The notes under the pieces are model-generated. The model did not search any database. It saw only the letters and a list, made by a program, of their open reading frames with translations, and was not told the origin of the DNA. A stretch of DNA of 64,000 nt from NCBI RefSeq assembly GCF_900107485.1, contig NZ_FNQE01000004.1:1-64000 (forward strand), given 5' to 3'. Both the position numbers and the translations under genes were made by a program. Below, piece by piece: positions 7,194 to 17,423 of this stretch (the first letter of the stretch is position 1; each line of letters opens with the position of its first letter). The DNA is from Proteiniborus ethanoligenes (GTDB lineage: Bacteria > Bacillota > Clostridia > Tissierellales > Proteiniboraceae).

Positions 7194-8597
7194 TTAATGC
7201 TGTTTATGCATCATATCTAATAAGTCAGATATGAGCTTACATGCTTCTCCTCTAGTTAAATGGTCTGTTGGTCTAAACTTTCCATTTGCTCCACTCATTA
7301 TTCCCTGAGACTGAACATTTGCTATAGCTCTCATAGACTCCTCTGAAATTTCTTCAGTATCTATATATTCTAATTCTAAATCATAATCCTCATCATATCC
7401 AATAATTTTACTGACAATTATAGCTGCCTCTTCTCTTGTCATATATTCATCAGGCTTAAATTCATTTGTTTCATTATCTAGAGCCATAATATCTAAATCT
7501 AGTATGGCCTTCACATGGTCTGTTGCCCATTCTTTTATACTATCCTTATCTGTACATTCCAGCTCATAGTCTGGGGCCTGAAGCTGAAAAGCCTTTGAAA
7601 TGAGAATGCTCATTTCTTGCCTAGTTATGTAGTTATTTGGATTAAAGTTGTCGCCGCTACCAGTTACTATTTCCATCTCATAAAGCTTAATAATATAATC
7701 CTTTGCCCAAGTATTAGATATATCAAAAAACGGATATATGCTCCCTGTTTTAGATATCCAGTTCCCTACAAGCCAGCCTTCCTGTTCTGTTTCAATGGCT
7801 CTTACCTTATACCAGAAATAACCATTGCTTAACACTGGTTCTTGGAGTATTTGAAGCTCCATTAAATTATTTACTTCATGAGTATTTGAACCACTAGGCT
7901 CATCCTTTAATATCATTGTCTGTCTGCCATCAAGCTTAACTATATCTCCCTCATAATAAGTTAATATATCTCCATAATGGAAATCCTCAGGAGTTTGAAA
8001 CTTAGTCTCCTTACTTGGAAGTCCACTATTAGGTAGTAGCTCTTTAGGAATTGGATTGATTATCTGTTTATATTCCTTTTCTGCTATATAATATATTAAA
8101 TCCTGATAAGCATTTTTTTTGAGCCCTGTATTAGGATTGTTAGACTTGCTCCAGCCATTATAGGCCCATATAGCAAAATACCAATTCTCCAATACATTAG
8201 GATTCATATCTCCTATTTGAGGAATAGTCTTTAAGGCTGTGTCCCATTTTCTTAAAAGCACATCTGCCCCTGCCTCTATATTGTAGTCAATATCATATTT
8301 TAGTCTTGTATCATCAAACCAGCCATATCTATTGACTATCTGCATAAGGCCTATGCTTCCGCCCCTTCCTGTAAAAACAGAGCCATCGCTGTTAAATTGC
8401 TTGTAAACGCTTTCAACCCTTGCAATAGATTTCAATATAACCGAGGGTATACCCCTTTTTCTAGCAATTTCCTCAATCTTTTTCTCTAGCTCTGCCCTAG
8501 ATGGATTTACATTTTCACCACTTGAATACACTTGCTTTGGTACAAATGCTAAAATCATAGTCATACATAAGACAGAAGCTAAAAGTTTTTTAAACAT
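7194..8597 (-). CDS. Secreted lytic transglycosylase with SLH repeats
   Basis: A 467-residue exported cell-wall enzyme. A signal peptide covers residues 1-25. An SLT-type lysozyme-like domain spans about 35-195, with the catalytic Glu in IARVESVYKQF and the GSIGLMQIV segment. About 205-280 is an SH3-like segment (YEGDIVKLDGRQ to KVRAIETEQEGW). Three SLH repeats (about 285-467) should bind secondary wall polymer. It is expected to cut peptidoglycan glycan strands. The ATG at 8597 is chosen because AAGGAGGTAGTT precedes it; the upstream in-frame ATG at 8615 lacks one. The middle SLH repeat looks divergent and acidic. Confidence 0.88.
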   Translation of the reverse strand: MFKKLLASVLCMTMILAFVPKQVYSSGENVNPSRAELEKKIEEIARKRGIPSVILKSIARVESVYKQFNSDGSVFTGRGGSIGLMQIVNRYGWFDDTRLKYDIDYNIEAGADVLLRKWDTALKTIPQIGDMNPNVLENWYFAIWAYNGWSKSNNPNTGLKKNAYQDLIYYIAEKEYKQIINPIPKELLPNSGLPSKETKFQTPEDFHYGDILTYYEGDIVKLDGRQTMILKDEPSGSNTHEVNNLMELQILQEPVLSNGYFWYKVRAIETEQEGWLVGNWISKTGSIYPFFDISNTWAKDYIIKLYEMEIVTGSGDNFNPNNYITRQEMSILISKAFQLQAPDYELECTDKDSIKEWATDHVKAILDLDIMALDNETNEFKPDEYMTREEAAIIVSKIIGYDEDYDLELEYIDTEEISEESMRAIANVQSQGIMSGANGKFRPTDHLTRGEACKLISDLLDMMHKQH

Positions 8598-8782
8598 AAC
8601 TACCTCCTTGTTCATATCTTGGCTATGCCAAGATTATGTATTAAGATTCAAATAGTTTTCTATTTTATGCTTCAAAATTTTCTAATGCTAATATTTTATA
8701 ATATATTTTAAGATTTGTAAAATGTAACAACATATCTATGTTTTTTGTTATCTGCATAAAAAAATAAACAACTAGGAAACTC

Positions 8783-10510
8783 CTAATTGTCTATTCTTTC
8801 TTTTACTGCTTTTTCTATAGCCTTTAGCTTGCCATAGGCTTCCTCATGATTTCTTCCATTAGCTGAGATATATATCTTAAGCTTTGGCTCTGTGCCTGAA
8901 GGTCTTAGAGCATACCAGGAACCCTCATCAAATACATATTTCATAACATTCTCTCTAGGTAAATCTATAGAACTCTCTTTATCAGAGTAGCAATCATAGC
9001 TAATTCCTGCTCTATAATCATTTACAATAGATATTTTTAAATCATCTATTTTAGTAGGATAATTATTTCTAAAGCTATCCATAATAGAATCTATTTTTTT
9101 CTTTCCTTCTATTCCTTCTAGATTTATAGAATGTAAATCTTCAATATAGTATCCAAATCTATCATAAAGCTCAGTTAAAGCATCGTATAAGCTCATTCCT
9201 AGCTTTTTATAGTATGCAGCCATTTCACATATTAGCATGGAGGCAATTACAGCATCCTTGTCTCTTACAAAGGTGCCAGTTAAATAACCAAAGCTTTCCT
9301 CATATCCAAATTGGAAGCTATATTCTCCCGTCTCCTCGTACTCCTTCATTTTTTCTCCAATGAATTTAAACCCAGTGAGAGTATCTATAGTTTCCAGTCC
9401 ATAATGACTCCCTATAACTCTGCCTAGTTCACTAGTCACTACCGTTTTGATAACTACTCCATTTGACGGAAGAAGATTTTTCTTTTGTCTATTAGATAAT
9501 ACATAATTTAATAATAAAGCTCCTGTTTGATTGCCACTTAGGACAATATATTCTCCCCTGTTATCCTTTACTACAGCCCCAACCCTATCACAATCTGGGT
9601 CTGTACCTAAAATAATATCTCCACCTACTTTTTCTGCAAGCTCTATAGAAAGCTTGAAGGCTTTAGGGTCCTCGGGATTAGGGTATCCTACTGTAGAAAA
9701 ACTTGGATCAGGTAGCTCCTGTTCCTTTACTACATGAACATTTTTATAGCCTAATTCCTTTAATACTCTTCTAACAGGGATATTTCCTGTTCCATGTAAT
9801 GGTGTATATATTATTTTAATGTCTTTATCCACATCTTCTAGTATGCTTAGGCTCTTTACCCTTTCAATATATAAATCATCTATTTCTTTACCTATTATAG
9901 CTATTAGTTTCTTTTCAAAGGCTTCATCTTCGTCTATGGTTTTTACACATGAAAAGTCCTTTATCCCATTTACCTTTTCTATTACTTTGTTAGCCACATG
10001 AGGCACTAGCTGTCCTCCATCAAACCAATATGCCTTATATCCATTGTATTCTGGAGGATTGTGGCTAGCTGTAATGACTATTCCAGCACTTGCTTTTAAA
10101 TGTCTAACTGCGAAGGATAGCTCTGGAGTAGGTCTTAGGCTTTCAAAAAGGTATGCCTTTATACCATTGGCAGCCAATACTAATGCTGCTTCCTTGGCAA
10201 ATTCAGCTGACTTATATCTGGAGTCATAAGCTATGACACAGCTCAATTCTCCATTATCAATTATCAATTGTCCACTATCTTTTATAAACTCAGCAAGTCC
10301 CTGGGTAGCCCTAGATACAGTATATTTGTTCATCCTATTAGTTCCTGCACCTATCTTTCCTCTTAGGCCTCCTGTACCAAACTCAAGGTCCTTATAAAAT
10401 CTATCTTCTATTTCAGATTTATTGTCCTTTATGCTTAACAGTTCTTCTTTAGTTTCATTATCCACCACTTTACTTTGGAGCCATGAGTTATATTTATCCA
10501 TATAGTACAT
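8783..10510 (-). CDS. pgcA: Phospho-sugar mutase (phosphoglucomutase)
   Basis: A 575-residue cytoplasmic alpha-D-phosphohexomutase interconverting glucose 1-phosphate and glucose 6-phosphate, feeding UDP-glucose formation with the GalU encoded at 40780-41652. The motifs are FGTGGLRGKIGAGTNRMN (about 44-61), the active-site serine loop TASHNPPEYNG (about 148-158), the metal loop DPDCDRVG (about 306-313) and GYEESFGYL (about 404-412), with the phosphate-binding RPSGTEPKLK near the C-terminus. The ATG at 10510 has GAAGGAGTG before it. It is monocistronic. The symbol rests on similarity to the Bacillus PgcA type. Confidence 0.92.
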   Translation of the reverse strand: MYYMDKYNSWLQSKVVDNETKEELLSIKDNKSEIEDRFYKDLEFGTGGLRGKIGAGTNRMNKYTVSRATQGLAEFIKDSGQLIIDNGELSCVIAYDSRYKSAEFAKEAALVLAANGIKAYLFESLRPTPELSFAVRHLKASAGIVITASHNPPEYNGYKAYWFDGGQLVPHVANKVIEKVNGIKDFSCVKTIDEDEAFEKKLIAIIGKEIDDLYIERVKSLSILEDVDKDIKIIYTPLHGTGNIPVRRVLKELGYKNVHVVKEQELPDPSFSTVGYPNPEDPKAFKLSIELAEKVGGDIILGTDPDCDRVGAVVKDNRGEYIVLSGNQTGALLLNYVLSNRQKKNLLPSNGVVIKTVVTSELGRVIGSHYGLETIDTLTGFKFIGEKMKEYEETGEYSFQFGYEESFGYLTGTFVRDKDAVIASMLICEMAAYYKKLGMSLYDALTELYDRFGYYIEDLHSINLEGIEGKKKIDSIMDSFRNNYPTKIDDLKISIVNDYRAGISYDCYSDKESSIDLPRENVMKYVFDEGSWYALRPSGTEPKLKIYISANGRNHEEAYGKLKAIEKAVKERIDN

Positions 10511-10604
10511 AAAAACACTCCTTCGAATATTGTTCTGGCTACATTATACTATATTGTGGAAGAAATGACTACTCATATGTAGCTGGCTATCATATTCCAT
10601 TTTT

Positions 10605-10646
10605 AAAAAAACTGGGGTATAGCCATAAGGCAGTTACCCCAGTTTT
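10605..10646 (-). terminator. Terminator of the giant SLH gene
   Basis: A 12-bp stem (AAAACTGGGGTA with TACCCCAGTTTT) is followed by a T-run on the minus strand, 14 bases past the stop codon. Confidence 0.88.
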
Positions 10647-10659
10647 AACTGTTTCTATA

Positions 10660-13600
10660 TTAGATTCCCATAACCCTTAGAAGCATGTAAATTATCTTAG
10701 CCGCTTCTGCTCTTGATGCGCTGTTATTTGGCTTAAATGTGTTATCTGGATATCCGCTTAATATCCCATTATCTACTGCTGTTTTTATATACTCTAATGC
10801 CCAAGCTGGTATATTATCTTTATCTGCAAAGCTAAGCTCTCTTGCAGAATAACGTTCTAAGCTTCTGCCTATCATTGTAGCTATTTCAGCTCTGGTTATA
10901 TTTTTACTTGGGTTAAAATATACGTTTCCTTGAGCATCCTTGGAGCCTGATATGATTCCTGCTTTGTATGCTGCTGCTACATATGGTCTTGCCCAAGCTT
11001 GAATTTCGTTTGCATCTTTAAACGCAAGCACTGGATTGTCCTCTAATTTTAGATTCAAAGCTGTAGCTATTAGTTTTGCAAACTGCTCTCTAGTTATGTT
11101 ATCCTGTGGATTATATTTATATGTTCCATCGCTTTGCTTTACTCCACTTACTATTTCCATACCTAGAAGTCTGTATACAAATTCCTGACTCCAATGGTTA
11201 GTCATATCTGTAAGAGTTGCTAAGTTAGTGTTTTCAAATACTGCAAAGTTAGTAAAGTGATCTACCTGTGCAGAAATAGTACTGTTAGAACTGTTTACAA
11301 CACCACCAATATATATCCATTCGCTTCTGCCTTCGTGATAATAGTATATACCTAGCTTCGATTCATCTTTTACTTTTTCTTTTTCATATCTAAATGTTAT
11401 AGTCACTGGCTTGTGGAATTTATTTGATTCTCCTGCTATGAACCTATAAACCTCTGATGCTAATTCAATAGCATTATAAGCTGGTATATCTATAGCCTTT
11501 TCTATAATTACCTTAACATCCTCTTGTAATGCATCAGCAGGAATTTCTAGTACTACTATGTTTTCAATCTCTAGCTTCCCACCGCTTAATGCTTTTATTT
11601 CTTTTTCTACTTTTGGTAATTGTGCTTTATCTTCCTTTGGCTTATCAGGTTTTTTAGTTTCCTCAGGATATTCAGGATCAGTTGGAGTACCTGGGTCTAG
11701 TTGTCCATCACTTACTTTAACTATCTCTGCTGCATCCCTAACTCTTAATCTAGCTCCCTCAGGATCTTTTGAGGCTAATCCTATGGCGCTTACTATATCA
11801 CCTACTTTAATTGTAGAGTCCCATTTTCCTAATGTTTCAGCTGTTCCATTCTTTACCCCAATATATCCATTTAGATATATTCTCGCCACACCTGAACCAT
11901 CATTTATATATAAACTACCTTTATCTATTCTAGTTACCTTACCCTGCACCTTAACAAGCCAGCCCTCATTGGTCTTTAACATACTATCCTTTGTAGACAT
12001 GACTTTTGGTGCTACTTCCACTATTGGATCTTCTAAAACTATTAGGTGTTTTTCTTCATTTCTAATTTGCAGCTGATAATCCCCTTCATATTCACCTGCA
12101 GTACCTATGAGCCTTACTTTAGTACCTAAAGGTAATTTAGTTTGAGATACTCCAAATACTGTTATACCACCTGTTTCGTCTTGAACATAAATTACTTCAA
12201 AGAAAGCATTGTTTAGGTTATTTTCCTTGGAGTATGCTTCTGACATTGAAGTTATTCTACCTTCTATGGAGAATAACTCTCCAAAGTTTTCAGGCATTCC
12301 AGCTCTGATTTCCTTTATAGTCTTTACTTCTACTTTTAGCTCTGGCTCTAGCCAATCTAATATTTGGTCTGCAATTTGGATATTAGAGTATCTATTGTCT
12401 CCTGACATTTCAAAATCCGAGAAGAAAGTAGTACCTGAAACTATTAACTTTCCTCCACTTGGAAGCACTTCTGCTGCAAGAGCATATACATTTCCTTCTT
12501 CCGTAGAAATAAATCCTGTAGGTGTATTGCCTGCATTGTCATTCTTGGTAGTCGAATGTCCCTTAACTAAGAAATCTACATTTTTAGCATCTCCACCGTC
12601 TTTTAGCAAGATCGAACAACCACTATAGAAGCTATATAGGTCTTTATCATCTAGACCAGAGGTTAAATTATATTTCGTTGATGTATACGTGTTAAAGTAT
12701 AGCCTATATGCTTGCCCACCATTAGTCACTGGATCCACTACTTGGTCAGAGTTAAATATAATATTTGAGCCTATGGCATTTAATAGTTTATTACCTTGAA
12801 CTGAATTTTGATAATCTCCAGTTCCATCACCATAGTTTGCCCTAGAGGTAACTATTAAGGAACCTCCCCTATCCGTAAATTTTTTCACTGCTTGTATTTC
12901 TTCATCACTTAATTTTGATCTTTTTACCTCTCCCTTATCTCTTGGTTGTGGAGAAGTAATAACTAAAATACTTATACCTTCTAAAACTTCATCTGTTAAT
13001 GTATCATGATTTTCTACCATAATCATATTTTTACTCTTTAACATTTCTGTTAACGTTAGTACCATTCCTGCATAATCTCCATTTACATAATGATTACTAT
13101 GTGCATAGTCTATCATTACCTTTGTTGCTGAACCTTTTGGTACCACTTCTAGCTTAGTACTAATTGTAAATTGTTTATCTATACCTTGAATATTTGCTAC
13201 TGCATATATATTGTATTCTCCTGCTCTATTAGGCTTCCATGTAACTTTAGCTAATGCCGTTGCTCCTTGACCGATGTTATTTACTATACTTGAGCCTATT
13301 TTGTTTTCTGGTTTAATGGAATCTACATAGAAGTCTACCACAGCCTCTGTTAACATCTTAGATTCATTATTAAACACTGTTGCCGATATGTCTATACTAG
13401 TATTTACTTCTGTTAAAGATTGTGATACTTCTATATTTGACAATCCAAATGCACTTACTTCACCAACCCAAATCGGTGCTGTTACAGCTATATCTTTATC
13501 TGCTTGAGTAACTCTTACATAATAGTAGCTAAATCTAGGATCTAATTCAAAGTTCCATTCAACTATATTAGAGTTAAAGGTTTTTGAAGCTGATACAGCC

Positions 13601-16600
13601 CCACCATCTGAAATAAGCTCTACTTTTGCTATATTATCTCCAGCATCTGGATCTACAATTGATATACTAACATTCAATTTATCTGCTCTACCAAGCTGCG
13701 AACCCATAATCTGATCATTTATCTTATACATTATCTCTAAATTATTGTCTTCAGTAGAGTACACTCTTAAATCTCTAATTCCGTCATATAAGCTGTCTCT
13801 TGTAAGGGCTTCAGCCACAATTACAGTCCTTGCTGTATTGGCAAGTATCCAGTTACCTTTATGGTTGTCTTGGTTATTTGAAGGAGCTAAATGCCAGCCC
13901 TTATCTAAAGCTCTAGTATAATACTCATAGCTCGGGAAGTAACCACTTCCTCTAATAGGACCTTCACCATTGCCCACCTCTATTAGCTGTACTACGTTAT
14001 CTACAGTAGGGCTATAGAATCCAAAGTCTGCAAAGTCTCCAAAGGTCTTACCAGGATGGTTTAATTGATTTATTGACTCTGGCCATTGTGCAATTTTGTT
14101 ATAATATGCCTGCAAATTCATTTTAGAATTAGATCTTGATGCAAACCACGGGGTATTAAATGTATTGATATGGCCCCATCCACCAGTCCCGCCACTCCAA
14201 GTCATTTCGTAGCCTGGTATCCCGACAAAACTGCCATCTCGGCTGTATTCAACAGCTTTTGTATTAATTGTTTTCCATTTGTCACTATTAGATTGACTAA
14301 CTGCGGTTATGCTTTCGTTCATCAAGTCTTTTTCATTATCAAACCAATTTGAGTGGTCTGTTACTGCAAAGAAGTCTGCTTTTGCCCTATCTCTTGCAAA
14401 TCCAAATGCATCGTCTATTGACCCAGTTCCATCTGATAGATTAGTATGGCTGTGAAGCTGACCAAAATAGAAGTTAAAGCTTCTTGTTCCAACATAAAAA
14501 TCCCATTCAACTATTGACTTTTGAGGTGTTGGAGCATTATCTGATACCTCAAGCCTTACTAAATGTCTACCTATTTCTAGATCAGCCTTTGGTGTATATA
14601 CTACCTTGCTTTCTGTAATAACTGAATCTTTAGTCACATCTTGACCGTCTAAATAAAGCTTTATTGAATCTTTGTTTATTCCAACGTTGTCACTATATTC
14701 TGCACTTATTATCGGTCTTAGGTTATCATCAGTTGATGTTCCTCTTGCAGGAGTTAAATTGGTGATTACTGGTGGTACTATATCTGTGTTAGATATGAGA
14801 ACTTCATACGGTGTACTTTTCTCCTCTGGCGATGTTTTAATATTTGCTCCATCTGATGCTTCAATATAATATTCTAGTCCTGCAATATTTAAATCTGATT
14901 TTAGAATAGTAGCCTCGTATAAATTGTTTTTCAATGTCATATTTAATGATTTATATTCTGGCTGTCCTTTAGTTCTATAATAAAGCTTTACGCTAGCTAC
15001 ATTCCTATCGTCTGTTACTGTAGCAGCTATTGTAAGATCTTCGTATATATTGCCATCAGCAGCCTTAGTATGAGTGATTACTGGTGGCGTTTCATCTGGA
15101 CCTGTATGCATTTGTTCAAGTTGTGTAATGGCCTTTATTCCTGAATGTGTTGAAAAATAATTTTCTAAACTTCCTGTAACTCTTATATACATTCCCTTTC
15201 TTTCAGGATGATCCTTTAATGCAAAACCAGGTCTAAAAGGAGATCCTAGCTGAATATATAACATTTTATTAGTATCTGTTTCTCCTGGCGTATCTGCAAT
15301 TGCTAGTGCAGTGTCTGAAGTAAAGTTTTCGAATTGAACAGTGGTTTGTGAAGTAGGCACACCAACAATATATCCCTTTACACTCTTAACACTTTTATCT
15401 TGTATTAGAATAGATTGTGCTACTGTAAATGGATTAGCCCATGTTCCATCCCCTTCACCATCTCCAGGTGCTTCTGCTGGAATAGTGTATTTAAATGTGC
15501 TTATTATACTGTTTTTCATATCTTCTTTTATAGCTATAGCTTTGATAGTAGTATCTTTGTCTATTTTAATAGGTGTCGTATATTCCGTACTATCTTGTGT
15601 TGGTTCTGACCCATCTATTGTATAGTATATAGTTGCTCCCTCTGTCACTGTTGATAAACTAACGTCAGTATCTATTTCTACCGTTCCAGGAGCTGGAGTT
15701 GCTGTTACTGGCTTAACTGTATTTGCACTTTGGTCTACAACTATATCATTTATGGTTCTAATCATAAGTTGATAATTTTCTCTATACTGTCCTACATTTG
15801 CTATAACCGTAACAACATCTCCCACTTTAAAGTTTGAGCTAGGAATCTTAGGATTGATACTAGTGTCTATTCTGAGGTCTATGTTATTAGTACCATCTGT
15901 AGCAGTTAAGCTATAGTTGCTTTCTTTGTCTGCAGGCACGACCGTTAAGCTTAAATTTTCAACTTTTACAAGTTGTGATTCAAGGCTTTCATTTAGAGGT
16001 AAAGTAGCTAGTTTAGGACTAGGCAGTTCATTTCCCGTACTCACAACTTCTAATAACTCTACGTTGGAAATTTGTTTTAGATTATTAAATTCACCTAATT
16101 TACCTTTTACCTTAACCTCATTTCCAACTACTAAGTCAGAAATGTTATTTGACCCATTAAATAGATATATGCCCGCTGTGTTATCTTGAATAAAAGCATT
16201 ATTTCCTATGAGTCCTGTAACTATACCTTGTACTATTACCTCTTGGCCATTATCCTTAGCTCTAGCTGTTGCAATCTCTTCAAGGATTACAGGTGGCTTA
16301 ATTGTGTATGAAAATTCTTTCATATCACTATCTTCATATCCACTCTTTGTTGCATAGGCTTTTATGGTTAATGGTTCGTTTACTTCTATAGGTGTTGTAT
16401 ATATTTTAAATATTGCGTCTTCATATAATGGTGATGATGAATCTTTATATACTGCATAGTGTACTGTTGAATCATCTGTAGATGTTGATAATGATATTTT
16501 CGTTCCTGCTTCTACTGCACCTGGTGTAGGATTTGCAGTTACTGGTGAAACTTTTGGTGTAGGGTCTTCTCCAGGCCCGCCGCTGTCGTAAGAAGTCCAG

Positions 16601-17151
16601 GTTATGTTGTCTATTATTGTTTGCCCACCACTTGCTGCACCTATAAACTTAATTTCAAGTTTAAACTCTCCCCCAATATTTATATCATTTACCATGAATT
16701 TCTGAACATCTGTATTGCTATTATCTAATGTAAATTTCCCCTTTGATTGTTCATTAATTAATAATTCAATTTCTCTTTTTCCTGAACCTGTCATAGCTTT
16801 CTTTGTATCTACAGAGAAGTCTTTTATTCCACCATCTATAGTTGCTGATATACTTGGGTTGTCTGACGGTCTTCTAAACATTATACCTTTTCCATCAATA
16901 GAATAATCTACACCACTTTCTACCAAAAGTCCTCTTGCTCCAGAATAATTCCACGTTATACCATTTTGTCCGACAAAAGTTCCTGTTTTATAACTGCTGG
17001 TTGTTTCTGGGAAATTATCAAATGTCTCTACATACGTCTGTGGGGCTGCATCTGCTCTATTCATAGCAGCTGGCACAAAACTGAACACACTTGTAAATGT
17101 TAATAAAAATACAAAAAACAAACTTAAAAACTTAGTGGTTTTCTTTTTCAA
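10660..17151 (-). CDS. Giant SLH surface protein with PHP-type hydrolase domain
   Basis: A 2163-residue exported protein. After a signal peptide (1-35) come a beta-rich module, a chitobiase C-terminal-like repeat (about 200-285), OB-fold segments (about 290-475), a second chitobiase-like repeat (about 480-560), further beta modules, then a PHP-type metallohydrolase domain (about 890-1150; FGQLHSHTNLSDGTG and FFAVTDHSNWFDN supply the metal-binding His/Asp). A glutaminase-like alpha/beta domain (about 1335-1590), two more OB-folds (about 1605-1810), a ZU5-like region and three SLH repeats follow. It should be wall-anchored and act on a phosphoester or amide substrate. The start is TTG with GGGGGA upstream; the nearby ATG meets a stop after one codon. 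Confidence 0.85.
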   Translation of the reverse strand: MKKKTTKFLSLFFVFLLTFTSVFSFVPAAMNRADAAPQTYVETFDNFPETTSSYKTGTFVGQNGITWNYSGARGLLVESGVDYSIDGKGIMFRRPSDNPSISATIDGGIKDFSVDTKKAMTGSGKREIELLINEQSKGKFTLDNSNTDVQKFMVNDINIGGEFKLEIKFIGAASGGQTIIDNITWTSYDSGGPGEDPTPKVSPVTANPTPGAVEAGTKISLSTSTDDSTVHYAVYKDSSSPLYEDAIFKIYTTPIEVNEPLTIKAYATKSGYEDSDMKEFSYTIKPPVILEEIATARAKDNGQEVIVQGIVTGLIGNNAFIQDNTAGIYLFNGSNNISDLVVGNEVKVKGKLGEFNNLKQISNVELLEVVSTGNELPSPKLATLPLNESLESQLVKVENLSLTVVPADKESNYSLTATDGTNNIDLRIDTSINPKIPSSNFKVGDVVTVIANVGQYRENYQLMIRTINDIVVDQSANTVKPVTATPAPGTVEIDTDVSLSTVTEGATIYYTIDGSEPTQDSTEYTTPIKIDKDTTIKAIAIKEDMKNSIISTFKYTIPAEAPGDGEGDGTWANPFTVAQSILIQDKSVKSVKGYIVGVPTSQTTVQFENFTSDTALAIADTPGETDTNKMLYIQLGSPFRPGFALKDHPERKGMYIRVTGSLENYFSTHSGIKAITQLEQMHTGPDETPPVITHTKAADGNIYEDLTIAATVTDDRNVASVKLYYRTKGQPEYKSLNMTLKNNLYEATILKSDLNIAGLEYYIEASDGANIKTSPEEKSTPYEVLISNTDIVPPVITNLTPARGTSTDDNLRPIISAEYSDNVGINKDSIKLYLDGQDVTKDSVITESKVVYTPKADLEIGRHLVRLEVSDNAPTPQKSIVEWDFYVGTRSFNFYFGQLHSHTNLSDGTGSIDDAFGFARDRAKADFFAVTDHSNWFDNEKDLMNESITAVSQSNSDKWKTINTKAVEYSRDGSFVGIPGYEMTWSGGTGGWGHINTFNTPWFASRSNSKMNLQAYYNKIAQWPESINQLNHPGKTFGDFADFGFYSPTVDNVVQLIEVGNGEGPIRGSGYFPSYEYYTRALDKGWHLAPSNNQDNHKGNWILANTARTVIVAEALTRDSLYDGIRDLRVYSTEDNNLEIMYKINDQIMGSQLGRADKLNVSISIVDPDAGDNIAKVELISDGGAVSASKTFNSNIVEWNFELDPRFSYYYVRVTQADKDIAVTAPIWVGEVSAFGLSNIEVSQSLTEVNTSIDISATVFNNESKMLTEAVVDFYVDSIKPENKIGSSIVNNIGQGATALAKVTWKPNRAGEYNIYAVANIQGIDKQFTISTKLEVVPKGSATKVMIDYAHSNHYVNGDYAGMVLTLTEMLKSKNMIMVENHDTLTDEVLEGISILVITSPQPRDKGEVKRSKLSDEEIQAVKKFTDRGGSLIVTSRANYGDGTGDYQNSVQGNKLLNAIGSNIIFNSDQVVDPVTNGGQAYRLYFNTYTSTKYNLTSGLDDKDLYSFYSGCSILLKDGGDAKNVDFLVKGHSTTKNDNAGNTPTGFISTEEGNVYALAAEVLPSGGKLIVSGTTFFSDFEMSGDNRYSNIQIADQILDWLEPELKVEVKTIKEIRAGMPENFGELFSIEGRITSMSEAYSKENNLNNAFFEVIYVQDETGGITVFGVSQTKLPLGTKVRLIGTAGEYEGDYQLQIRNEEKHLIVLEDPIVEVAPKVMSTKDSMLKTNEGWLVKVQGKVTRIDKGSLYINDGSGVARIYLNGYIGVKNGTAETLGKWDSTIKVGDIVSAIGLASKDPEGARLRVRDAAEIVKVSDGQLDPGTPTDPEYPEETKKPDKPKEDKAQLPKVEKEIKALSGGKLEIENIVVLEIPADALQEDVKVIIEKAIDIPAYNAIELASEVYRFIAGESNKFHKPVTITFRYEKEKVKDESKLGIYYYHEGRSEWIYIGGVVNSSNSTISAQVDHFTNFAVFENTNLATLTDMTNHWSQEFVYRLLGMEIVSGVKQSDGTYKYNPQDNITREQFAKLIATALNLKLEDNPVLAFKDANEIQAWARPYVAAAYKAGIISGSKDAQGNVYFNPSKNITRAEIATMIGRSLERYSARELSFADKDNIPAWALEYIKTAVDNGILSGYPDNTFKPNNSASRAEAAKIIYMLLRVMGI

Positions 17152-17423
17152 AGCATAATTCCCCCTTTTTTATAATGACAATAAAACGTTTTCCCTCCCT
17201 TCATAATTTATAATTACATTAGCTCATAATCCCCTTATACATCCCTTACTGTATATTATTTTTAATATTGTTCCTAATCGTTTTTTGCAGTCAACTATAC
17301 ATATTCGACAAGTATGCAAAAATTCCTTCCAGAATAATGTAAATTTTATCTTTATTAAACAGGAAATTGATTTACTGGATATTATGGAATATAATCTAAT
17401 TGAATACTTTTCAAGGAGGGCCT
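17152..17423. promoter_or_regulatory. Divergent promoter region, giant SLH gene and yibE/F
   Basis: About 270 AT-rich bases separate two divergent starts. Promoters for both must lie here, but I could not choose a single convincing pair for either. No gene is seen. Confidence 0.4.

Noticed and set aside
11558-12076. Plus-strand open frames inside the giant SLH gene, such as this 172-codon one
   Set aside because: They mirror the coding strand of a gene with clear domains and have no good ribosome site or recognisable product.
17152-17423. Assigning precise promoters for the divergent SLH and yibE/F genes
   Set aside because: Several AT-rich hexamers fit equally poorly and none has a clear 17-base spacing.
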